NCBI GenBank assembly: GCA_030613025.1
Contig: JAUWMT010000004.1
Coordinates: 1 to 64,000, forward strand
Direction of reading: 5' to 3'
From: Candidatus Cloacimonadota bacterium
GTDB lineage: Bacteria > Cloacimonadota > Cloacimonadia > JGIOTU-2
Length of the DNA: 64,000 nt
Shown here: positions 50,394 to 59,921 of the stretch, one piece after another
How positions within the stretch are numbered: the first letter of the stretch is position 1
How the letters are laid out: every line of letters begins with the position of its first letter
Made by a program: the position numbers and the translations under genes
The notes under the pieces: generated by a model
Seen by the model: only the letters and a program-made list of their open reading frames with translations
What the model was told of the DNA's origin: nothing
Database searches by the model: none

Positions 50394-53300
50394 AAAATAT
50401 AGCATATATATTCTCGCTATTGTTTCTTTATTCTTCATCCTTCTGCACTGCTCGGATAAAACAAAAAAGCTTCTCATTTATGATGGTGATGTCCGAATCG
50501 AGTACTAAGGATGCACCGGCTGTTATGAGTGTATCAATGATTTTGAATGTCCACAGAATGCGATCATAAAAGATAATAAACACCTCACTGCGTATATTGA
50601 TCCCGATAAATGTATTCAATGTATGAAGTGTATCGATGTCTTTACCTGCAAAGAAAATGCGATCACAATTAAAAAGGATGTTATTGCGCCTTGTGAAATA
50701 AAGGATTTCTACACATGTTCGGATTCTGCAGGACGCCTAGAGATCCAATTCACTGTTCCTGGTGATGATTCTACCGAGGGAAGGGCATATAACTATTCAC
50801 TGATCATTACCTCGAATAATGACATTATTGAGTATGATTTTGAAGTGCCTATTCCTTCAGAAGCCAACACTTTGGAATATTGGCGGATTGATGATCTTCC
50901 TTTTAATGAAATCGTAACTGTAAAGCTCGATGCTTATGACGAAGTAGGTAATGAATCGGGAAGCGTGCAGGAAACACTTACTATTGCAGACGTTGATACT
51001 ATTGCTCCTGCTGCGATAACGGATTTGGAATCCACTCCACAGCTTACAACAATAGAACTGCAATGGACATCCCCTGACGATGACGGATACAAAGGCAATG
51101 CAGTTTCCTATGAGATAAAAAAAGCCGAGCAGTATATAACTGAAGAGATTTGGCAGGATGCAGAAATTTTGAATAATGTCCCCATTCCGGGAGAGCCCAA
51201 TACTCTTCAAACCTTTGTGGTAGATGACAGTCTCGTGCAGGATATTATATATTATTTTGCGATAAAAACCACCGATGATTCCGGGAATATTTCAGAACTT
51301 TCGAATTGTACATATAATGAAATCATTGGTGATACCATACAACCCGCTACGATAACCGATCTCGAGGTAACCTCAACAGGCATTTACACCGTGCATATTC
51401 GCTGGACTGCCCCGGGAGATGACGGCTTGGAGGGATCTGCCGAATACTATGTGATCAAAATTGCACAGGATGTGATAACTGAAGACAATTGGAGTTCTAT
51501 TGAAGAGTATGCCAATACAATTATTCCTCAATCTGCAGGAGGTACGGAGAATTTCCTCTTCGATGGTCTTGAAGGAAATACAGAATATTATATTTCCATA
51601 AAAGCTGTAGATGAAATTGGAAATATATCCGGGCTTTCAAATGTTGTACAAGCGGTTACACAGGAACTTCCCGACGAGACGCCGCCAAATCCTATTAGCG
51701 ATCTTGCAGCAGAAGAATCAGAGACGGAAATCACCCTATCATGGACAGCACCCGGCGATGATGGGAACGTGGGTACAGCTTCATTTTATGTGTTGAAATA
51801 TAGTGAAGAGTTCATCACTTCCGATAACTGGAGCGCAGCACTAACTCTGCCAAACGCACCGATTCCCGAAGAATCCGGCTCAGTACAGGAATATGTAGTG
51901 AACGAGCTCAATTCCGGGATTGAATATTATTTTGCGATCCGATCTTATGATGATGTGTTGAATATTTCTGATTTATCGAATGTGGTTTCTGCATCTCTCC
52001 TTCAGGACACAACTCCGCTGGCAGATATAACCGATCTGCAGGCAGAATCAGCAGAAACCGAAATCGTCTTACAATGGTCAGCACCCGGTGATGATGGAGA
52101 TGTCGGAACTGCAACCTTATATGATTTACGGTATTCTTTGGTGGTTATTTCAGAAGCGAACTGGCAGGATGCGACAATGATCGACGATGTGCCCGACCCT
52201 CTTCCCGCAGGCACAGTTCAGTCATATGTTTTTAATGACGGCTCCGTAGGAACGGACTATTTCTTTGCTATAAAATCTATAGATGATAACGAAAATGTTT
52301 CGGGAATATCAAATGTAGTGACAGGTCAGATTCTTGGAGATATTAATCCTCCGTCTGCCGTTCAAGACCTCTCAGCGAATGCAACCGAAGAGACCATTAC
52401 ACTTAGGTGGACAGCGCCCGGCGATGATGGGAATATCGGGACTGCTCAATCCTATGATATCAGATATAGCACAGAACAGCTTGATGATACAAATTGGGAT
52501 GATGCAATTCAGTGCGATGACGAGCCGGCACCGTTGCTTTCCGGAACAGAGCAGCAATATGTATTAAACAATTTAATACCAGGAGAAATATATTATTTCG
52601 GCTTGAAAACTGCTGATGAGAATGGAAATATTTCACTCCTTTCAAATGTTGTTTCGTCAGCACTGTTACAGGATACCACACCCCCGGCAGCTATTGATGA
52701 TCTTTTAATCATAAATGTTTCATCCTACTCAATTCAGATTCGGTGGACTGCGGTTGGTGATGATGGTAATGAGGGAACTGCGGATTCCTATGTAATTAAG
52801 ATAAATAACGAAGAAATAAATGACAGCAATTGGGAAAGCATTCCTGAATATGATCAGAATATCACACCACAGCAATCGGGTATGGAAGAAACATTACTTA
52901 TTTCGCAGATACAGCCGGAGACTGAATATTATATCGGCATGAAAGTGTTCGATGAAGCACAGAATATTTCCGGTCTCTCAAATATTGTAAATGCTACTAC
53001 AACTGCGACCCTTGATACTATCCCGCCTGCACAAATTACCGATCTGTCAGCCAATTCAACAGAAATAGATATCACACTTTCCTGGACAGCAGTTGGCGAT
53101 GATGGGGATGAAGGATTAGCTGCACTTTATGAGATGAAAAGAAATACAGAAACGATCACGCCGGAGAATTGGGATGCATCCGAACTTTTATCGAACCTAC
53201 CTTTGCCTGCAGAACCCGGAACGATACAGTCTTACGTAGTCACAGACGCAGAACCCGGGCAAACCTATTATTTTGCACTCATAACCTATGATGATGCGTC

Positions 53301-54876
53301 AAATGCTTCATTGATTTCCAATAATGCCTCGGGCGCTCTTCTTCAGGATACTATCCCGCCTGCACAAATTACTGATCTGTCAGCCAATTCAACAGAAATA
53401 GATATCACACTTTCCTGGACAGCACCCGGCGATGATGGGAATACCGGAACTGCCGAGTCCTACGATATGCGTTATGCTTTAGAAGAGATCACAGAAACAA
53501 ACTGGCAAAACGCAATTGTAATTAATGATGTGGCGGCACCTTCTTCGGCAGGAACCGTCCAATCCTATATTTTTGATGATGGACCTATCGCACTTGATCT
53601 ATTCTTTGCGATCAAGACAACGGATGAAAACAGCAATGAGTCCGGGCTATCAAATGTGGTATCGGGACAAATTCTTGGTGATCTCACACCCCCTTCAGCA
53701 GTTAACAACCTTATCATTACTAATGTCACATATGAAAGTATGACGCTTTCATGGACAGCAGTCGGAGACGATGGTCTCTCGGGTACTGCATCAGAATATG
53801 TAATAAAAATCCATACTGAAGAAATTACAGAGCAGAACTGGAATTCAATTCCGGAATATTCTCAAAACATGACACCCCAGCCATCCGGTTCATTAGAAAT
53901 GCTGCAGGTTGAAAATCTTTCACCCGAGACTGAATATTTTGCAGCGATGAAAGTCCTTGATGAGAATCAGAATATTTCCGAGCTCTCAAATGTGCCGAAT
54001 GCCACTACACTTGAAGAGCCGGATATTATTCCTCCGGATGCGATTACCGATCTGGATAGTGAAGCCGATGAAACTACGATCACATTGAGCTGGACTGCAC
54101 CGGGAGATGATGGCAGCACCGGAACTGCTGCGTTTTATGAAATTCGAAGATCAGAAGAGCTGATCACAGAAGCGAACTGGTCTGATGCGACACTTCTCGA
54201 TAACCCACCTTCACCTCAACCTGCTGGAACTGTGCAATCCTATGATGTGACAGGTTTGGCAAGCGGGATCGTCTATTATTTTGCAATAAAAACCTTTGAT
54301 GATGCAATGAATGTATCTGATCTTTCAAATGTCATTTTTGATATGCTCGAAGAAGATACTACTCCACCTGCACAGATCACCGATCTTATGGTTATAACTG
54401 GTTATGCAATTAATAATTCCACGATAAAGATCCAATGGACAGCACCCGGTGATGATGGCAACGTTGGAACTGCCGATCATTATGAGATACGCTATGCAAC
54501 CTTTGAAATAAATGAATTGAATTGGGGTTCAGCTCAAATATATCCAATTCCTCCCACTCCTCAACCTGCAGGAACGATTCAGACATGTAGCGTTACGGGA
54601 TTGAGCGCTGCAACGATTTATTACTTTGCAATTAAAGCATATGATGAAAATAATAATGCAGGCAGTGCTTCGAATTCGCCCAGCGGAAAAATTGTTTATC
54701 AAATCAATGCAGGTCCCTGCAATGGTTGTGGTAACTGCGTGAGTCATTGCCCGGAAAATGCGATCACAGATCATGGCTCCTATGCATCCATTGATCCGGA
54801 TTTGTGTGTAGCTTGCGGCGTTTGCGTCAATTGGTGCCCGAGAAATGCAATTCATTTGTATGTGGTGAGTTATTAA
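50380..54876 (+). pseudogene. Exported ferredoxin-FN3x12-ferredoxin protein interrupted by one in-frame TAA (50506-50508); main open part 50509-54876
   Basis: Reading frame from ATG 50380 (MKKSKKYSIYILAIVSLFFILLHCSDKTKKLLIYDGDVRIEY*) continues in frame as GCTGCYECINDFECPQNAI...CIQCMKCIDVFTCKENAI, about 12 FN3 units with WTAPGDDG, then CNGCGNCVSHCPENAI and CVACGVCVNWCPRNAI. The track start 50623 falls inside a cluster motif. Confidence 0.85.
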
Positions 54877-55125
54877 ATGAAGACAAAAAAGAGAAAATCA
54901 ATCATAATAGTCATTGCTGTTTTGGCGATTATGCTGGTGATCATTGCTGCAACAGAATCGAAACCAATTGTGTGGAAAGAGAGTTGCACCGGATGTGGAG
55001 ACTGTGCAAATTACTGTCCTGTAAATGCGATTAAAGTGATAAATGGCAAAGCAGTCATCGATCATGAAAGGTGCGTCAACTGCAAGTTGTGTATCACCAC
55101 CTGCACATTTGGAGCGCTTGAATAG
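54877..55125 (+). CDS. Membrane-anchored/exported 2x[4Fe-4S] ferredoxin
   Basis: N-terminal hydrophobic segment; CTGCGDCANYCP, CVNCKLCITTCT. Confidence 0.87.
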   Translation: MKTKKRKSIIIVIAVLAIMLVIIAATESKPIVWKESCTGCGDCANYCPVNAIKVINGKAVIDHERCVNCKLCITTCTFGALE

Positions 55126-55126
55126 T

Positions 55127-55372
55127 ATGAAAAAATTAGTACGAATTTTGATATTCATAATCTGCGTACTTATACTCTTCTGGGGGTGTAAAAATTTTAT
55201 CGGTATCAAGTACACGGTTGATGAAGCAAGCTGTATCGGTTGCGGTCGCTGCTATGATGCCTGTCCTCATAATGCAATATTTTATAATGCGGGAAAAGCA
55301 GTCATAATTCAGAGCAAATGCAAACAGTGCGGACTGTGTGTGCCCGTATGTCCTAATGATGCGATCCATTAA
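55127..55372 (+). CDS. Lipoprotein-like 2x[4Fe-4S] ferredoxin
   Basis: MKKLVRILIFIICVLILFWGCKNFIG (start 55127); CIGCGRCYDACP, CKQCGLCVPVCP. Confidence 0.88.
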   Translation: MKKLVRILIFIICVLILFWGCKNFIGIKYTVDEASCIGCGRCYDACPHNAIFYNAGKAVIIQSKCKQCGLCVPVCPNDAIH

Positions 55373-55378
55373 GAGTCT

Positions 55379-56542
55379 ATGAAGAAATATTTTCTTTTTA
55401 TCATACTATTTCTCATTGCACAAATCTTATATGCAGAAGTGCAGCTTTCTTATGATTTTACATATGATGAGAGTGAAGGTGTTAGTCATAGGATCGCTTC
55501 GTATATAACCACACTCTCACAATCGTGGCTTATTGAAAATATCACAAACGGCTCATTTCATCCTGAAGCTGATAAAGAAAAGCAGAATGATGATACACAA
55601 TATTATTTATTGAATTACATCAGGAACAAAATTATTGCAAGTCACTTTTCTGATAATTATATCATCTCTGCATATCTTTCGGGAGAGTATGATTTTGGGA
55701 AAAATATTAAGACCAATATTGCAGGATTGCCCTATCAATATACACTTCAGCACGGACTTTATCCAGGTTTCAGGGCAAATTATACATATTCAAATCTTGA
55801 AACGGATCTTTCTGTGGATTACGACTCAAAAAAATTCAGATATGAAACTGCCGACAGCACCGAAGAATATTACACTGAGGCAAATGTTCAGGGAAGGATT
55901 AAAACCTCACTTTCATTATCCAATCCGCTAAAAGCATACTTCGAAGCGTATCATTATAATGACTTGAATGAAAGCAGCCAATTTGATTATTCCCAATTAT
56001 TTGCCGGCTTATCTTTTGATAAAAAGCTCAATCATATTCATTATCTCAGCATGGATGTTGCTGGTGGATACTCGGATATAGATTCGTTATTCCCTTATAC
56101 TTTCCGCTCTGAAGCACGGTTGACAAGCAAGTTCATTCATAACTGGATGATGGTCACTAAACTTTCTTATGATGTGTGGGCAAACAAAGAAATTGATGGG
56201 ATTTATGTCGGAAAGCATTTTGCCGAACTGCTTGTTCAGAAGAATTTCTCGTTCACGCCAAATAATGAGGTGAGCAAACTGCAACTATCAGCAGCACATT
56301 ATTTTCTGAATAATTATACTTTATTGAAAACAAAACTGGAATTTTATATCAAAAAAATGATGTTCTCGATTTCCTACAGACGATATATTGGCAAGAACTC
56401 GCCTTATGATAATAAATTCATCGGGAAGATTTGCTATCCTATTTTCTCCAATGTTCGGTTATCCTATAGCTATCATTTTCAGGATAATCATGTGATTCCT
56501 GAAGTCAATGCTCATTCATGCGGGATCGATGTATTCTTTTAG
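55379..56542 (+). CDS. Predicted outer membrane beta-barrel protein
   Basis: Signal peptide MKKYFLFIILFLIAQILYAE; alternating amphipathic strands with aromatic termini; ends in F (IDVFF). Confidence 0.72.
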   Translation: MKKYFLFIILFLIAQILYAEVQLSYDFTYDESEGVSHRIASYITTLSQSWLIENITNGSFHPEADKEKQNDDTQYYLLNYIRNKIIASHFSDNYIISAYLSGEYDFGKNIKTNIAGLPYQYTLQHGLYPGFRANYTYSNLETDLSVDYDSKKFRYETADSTEEYYTEANVQGRIKTSLSLSNPLKAYFEAYHYNDLNESSQFDYSQLFAGLSFDKKLNHIHYLSMDVAGGYSDIDSLFPYTFRSEARLTSKFIHNWMMVTKLSYDVWANKEIDGIYVGKHFAELLVQKNFSFTPNNEVSKLQLSAAHYFLNNYTLLKTKLEFYIKKMMFSISYRRYIGKNSPYDNKFIGKICYPIFSNVRLSYSYHFQDNHVIPEVNAHSCGIDVFF

Positions 56543-56545
56543 ATT

Positions 56546-57544
56546 ATGCTAAAAACACTTGCAGAGGGATTCATGCTTGGGCTCGCAACCGGTTCTGTTT
56601 GTCTTGTAACCTGTACTCCCATATATTTGCCATATCTGCTTTCTGAAGAACGCAGGTTGATAAAAAGTATTGGTGTTGTCGCAGAAATTTCTGTCGGAAG
56701 ATTTTTTTCTTACATTGCCTTTGGTGCTATTGCCGGTTATGTAGGCGCGAATATTTCACAGATAAATAGAACAATTTTTACTTCAATTGCATACGTTCTG
56801 CTTTCGGTTTATTTAATTCTAAATGCAGTTCGTGCACGTCAGCACGATAAGAAATGTCATATTTCAAAATTTGCAAATATTACAAAAAGTGCCTTTATCC
56901 TGGGAATTCTTACCGGAATAAGTTTCTGTCCCGCATTTCTAATTGCTCTTTCCAAAGCAGTAAATCTTGGGGGAGTGGTAAGCGGCATGATGCTTTTTCT
57001 CGGATTTTTTGCAGGTACGACGCTCTATCTAATACCAATTGCATTTATCGGTCTGCTATCACGAATTCAGATAATGAAAAAGATCGGACAGGTTGCTTCT
57101 CTGGTCATAGCAGCATGGTTTATTTTCAGTGGTATAAGAGGATTGATCCAACTAAATAAGCAACATAGCTACGCAGAAATCCAGCTAAAAGGCAATGAGC
57201 GGTTAGTAGATGTCTTTGCACCTGATCAACAAATAATAATTTTATCTTCTGATGAAGATGCTGAGTATTTTATGTCTTTGCAGGATTCCTTTAAACTACG
57301 AAATAAACAACATGTCCTTTTTCTGCAGAATAACGCAGAATCTGCGGATTCATTACTAAAATACGAAAAGAGTATCGTGTTTTATGATAAGGGAATTGAT
57401 GATGAAAAATTCAAATCCCTTCTTCATAATTTTGATGTATTTTATATAGAAAAAAAATATCCGATCAGCCGAATGCTAACTTTTTTGAATAAATTTACCT
57501 TTAAGACAGAAACAACGCTTCAGTGGGATTTCAAAGAAAAGTAA
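56546..57544 (+). CDS. CcdA/DsbD transmembrane-domain-like (or TauE/SafE-like) protein with a C-terminal extension
   Basis: GLATGSVCLVTCTPIYLPYLLSEE...GISFCPAFLIALSKAVNLGG; ~6 TM helices; C-terminal ~110 aa soluble. Confidence 0.78.
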   Translation: MLKTLAEGFMLGLATGSVCLVTCTPIYLPYLLSEERRLIKSIGVVAEISVGRFFSYIAFGAIAGYVGANISQINRTIFTSIAYVLLSVYLILNAVRARQHDKKCHISKFANITKSAFILGILTGISFCPAFLIALSKAVNLGGVVSGMMLFLGFFAGTTLYLIPIAFIGLLSRIQIMKKIGQVASLVIAAWFIFSGIRGLIQLNKQHSYAEIQLKGNERLVDVFAPDQQIIILSSDEDAEYFMSLQDSFKLRNKQHVLFLQNNAESADSLLKYEKSIVFYDKGIDDEKFKSLLHNFDVFYIEKKYPISRMLTFLNKFTFKTETTLQWDFKEK

Positions 57545-58351
57545 TTACAGATACTGCATCATATCTTTATTTTTGACTTGTCCGTAAAGTTCGATATAGG
57601 GCTTCACCGGACTTGAAATGATCTTTGGGAATAGCACTTCTTCGATCTGGAAGAAACCGGCAGACTGCGACATTTCTATCAAAATTTTAATAGGTTTCTT
57701 ATCTCCCGGAAGAATATTCACTTTTTGAATCGAGCTTGCTGAATACTTGTGAATATCTCCTACTCGCGGTTGCTGAGATAGGAGTGTGGTGATGCGTGAG
57801 CGACCTTTTTCCATATCACAGCCATCACCGATAAGAACAAGACCTGCTTCAAGAGAATATATCTTTTCTGAAGCCATGTGTCCGAAAATGCCTTCTATGA
57901 TCATTGCTTTCAAAATTGTTTTTTTGTGGATGTTATCCTTATAAACTGTGTCGAGAATACGCCGGATGATCGGTTCGGCAAAGATAATTCCAATAATCTC
58001 ATGATGATCACGAGTAGCGGTCATGCCTACGTCATGAAGCAGTGATGCGGTCAATACGCATACTTCACTATCCTCATAAGTGCCCAGTTTTTCAGATTCA
58101 AGATTGAGCTTAATGCCTGCACCATGAAGCAGATCGAACATGATGAGTGCATTCAAGGCGGCAGTTCTCATGTGAACGGGACCGTGATCATTGAAACCGA
58201 GACGCTTTATGGAAACAGTATTTGCATAGTCCTGAAGCGCTTGTATCTCAGGATCATTAAAAATATAGTTCGCTACTTTGGTGGATTTTCCTTCAAGGTG
58301 AGAGAGAATTGCTTTTTCAAGAGCAATTTGTTTATGAGTTTTCTTAAACAT
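57545..58351 (-). CDS. HD-domain phosphohydrolase
   Basis: GFNDHGPVHMRTAALNAL, LTASLLHDVGMTATRDHHEIIG. Confidence 0.87.
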   Translation of the reverse strand: MFKKTHKQIALEKAILSHLEGKSTKVANYIFNDPEIQALQDYANTVSIKRLGFNDHGPVHMRTAALNALIMFDLLHGAGIKLNLESEKLGTYEDSEVCVLTASLLHDVGMTATRDHHEIIGIIFAEPIIRRILDTVYKDNIHKKTILKAMIIEGIFGHMASEKIYSLEAGLVLIGDGCDMEKGRSRITTLLSQQPRVGDIHKYSASSIQKVNILPGDKKPIKILIEMSQSAGFFQIEEVLFPKIISSPVKPYIELYGQVKNKDMMQYL

Positions 58352-58539
58352 AATAAGTTATCTTTTCCATTTATTTTTTTCATTGATAGTTTAGTGTTTA
58401 TGCAAATCGTGTCAATAAGATTGTGATGAGTAAGTGCTATATTTAAAAAAATGGTTCCTTTTATTTATAAGTAGGTCGATATACTTAAAATCTGAATATC
58501 CAATATCCAACACGGAATATCCAATATCCATCTCCCGTA

Positions 58540-58900
58540 ATAAAGGGGACAATTTTGTTGAAGGTTGAATTAATTTTGCCTTTACTATTATCTTCAACCA
58601 CAATTCGGTTACCTTGCGGATGGTTGAAAACCTCCGCAATGGTAATCCGCTCACAACCATTGCGAAGATCAAGACCATTCGCAAGGTTTCAGAGTGTTTC
58701 AGCACTTTGTGCCTCTCCGTAATTTGGAGCAGGTGAAATTCCGCTTAGTATTTGAGAAAAGATGTGTTTACCTTCTTTTGTTTCAGGTAGCTGTTCAGAA
58801 ACGTTAATAATTTTAACCGCATAATCACTAAGACGTTCCTGCAAGTTGAACTTCTTTTACTTTTTCTCTTTATTCTTTTCTTTCTCACTCATTTATTTTT
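58540..58900 (-). pseudogene. Four helix bundle (23S rRNA intervening-sequence S23-type) protein, disrupted
   Basis: Minus-strand MSEKEKNKEKK*KKFNLQERLSDYAVKIINVSEQLPETKEGKHIFSQILSGISPAPNYGEAQSAETL* then, beyond a palindromic repeat, TELWLKIIVKAKLIQPSTKLSPLLRE. Confidence 0.75.
58609..58688. repeat. Two tandem TTGCGAA/TTCGCAA-core hairpin repeats inside the S23-type pseudogene
   Basis: 58609-58643 TTACCTTGCGGATGGTTGAAAACCTCCGCAATGGT; 58654-58688 CAACCATTGCGAAGATCAAGACCATTCGCAAGGTT. Confidence 0.8.
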
Positions 58901-58980
58901 TTCCTTCATTATTGGATATTCCGTGTTGGATATTGGATATTATTAACTTAACCACTCAATTCTCAAAAGAGTTAAAAAAA

Positions 58981-59916
58981 TTAAGTAGCAACCTGATATG
59001 TCTTATTATTCCAAATAGTTAGTTGTTTTAATCCGAAATCAATTTTATTAAAAGGTTCAAAATTCAGAATTATAGCTTCCTTTATAGAATTACGGTTTAT
59101 TTCTTTAGCTCCAATATGATAAAAATGTTCTCTTGTTAAGATTTTAAAATTACTCCACAGTTTTTCAATATTTGGATTTTTTCTATACTTATTACTGTGC
59201 CAGGTGGAGAGAATAAAATTGGTTTTTGATGATTTTAATAATTCATATAATTTTAATTCACTACTTTCGTTCCAGGAATTGTAATAATCAACATGTCTTC
59301 CATAATATGGAGGATCACAATATATGAAGTCGTTAGATTTTGCGGAAGTGATAATCGCTTCAAAATCTTTATTCGTGAATTTCCATGAATTTCTTTGTAT
59401 AATAAACTGAATTGCTGAAACTTGATTCACTATTTTAGTTATATAGCTTTTTGAAAATCTATTTGGTTTTTTACAAAAAGGTATATTAAATAACCCGTGG
59501 GAATTAAATCTCATTACACCATTAAAGCCAGCTCTGGATAAAAAGAGAAAATCAAGCGGATCATGTTTAGCATTAAAGCGATCCCTGATTTTATAATAAT
59601 GAGACTCACCCTTTGTGCTTAAAAAGTAGCCCTCTTTTTCCAAGTATTCCCTAATGATGAATTCATTAATTAAATTTGATTGCAAGGATATATAAAAATT
59701 TATTATATGTGGATTTATATCGTTCATGAGTGCATGTCGAGCTCCAGAATTAAAACCAACTACACCTGATCCCAAAAAAGGTTCGACCCAAGTTGATTCT
59801 TTATGCAGTATTGAATTGGATAATATCCATTGAACCAATTTTGTTTTAATTCCCTGACATTTAATTGGAGGAATTGTAACTTTATCTAGGAATTTTGGCA
59901 ATATATAGTCATTCAT
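58981..59916 (-). CDS. DNA adenine methylase (D12/Dam class), partner of EcoRV-like enzyme
   Basis: WVEPFLGSGVVGFNSGARHALMNDINPHIINFY, FLSRAGFNGVMRFN, DFIYCDPPYYGR. Confidence 0.93.
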   Translation of the reverse strand: MNDYILPKFLDKVTIPPIKCQGIKTKLVQWILSNSILHKESTWVEPFLGSGVVGFNSGARHALMNDINPHIINFYISLQSNLINEFIIREYLEKEGYFLSTKGESHYYKIRDRFNAKHDPLDFLFLSRAGFNGVMRFNSHGLFNIPFCKKPNRFSKSYITKIVNQVSAIQFIIQRNSWKFTNKDFEAIITSAKSNDFIYCDPPYYGRHVDYYNSWNESSELKLYELLKSSKTNFILSTWHSNKYRKNPNIEKLWSNFKILTREHFYHIGAKEINRNSIKEAIILNFEPFNKIDFGLKQLTIWNNKTYQVAT

Positions 59917-59921
59917 AATGC

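Larger units (their letters stand above)
58495..58941. mobile_element. Candidate element: 31-bp perfect inverted repeats bracketing a decayed four-helix-bundle (S23-type) gene
   Basis: AATATCCAATATCCAACACGGAATATCCAAT (58495-58525) and its exact reverse complement (58911-58941). Confidence 0.6.

Noticed and set aside
50506-50508. TAA recoding (alternative code or special amino acid)
   Set aside because: TAA is used as the ordinary stop elsewhere in the window (for example 12704-12706, 50391-50393), and selenocysteine/pyrrolysine use TGA/TAG; error or mutation is simpler
50857-51210. Numerous antisense ORFs within 50623-54876
   Set aside because: Result of repetitive FN3 coding sequence; no independent coding evidence
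53401-53406. GATATC avoidance as a footprint of the EcoRV-like enzyme
   Set aside because: GATATC is present several times (for example 11331, 12868, 13168, 37701, 53068, 53401), so no obvious depletion by eye; a computed genome-wide statistic would be needed
50380-54876. Regularly spaced repeats as a CRISPR array or tandem DNA repeat
   Set aside because: Periodicity is ~111 codons and matches FN3 protein domains, not short repeats with spacers
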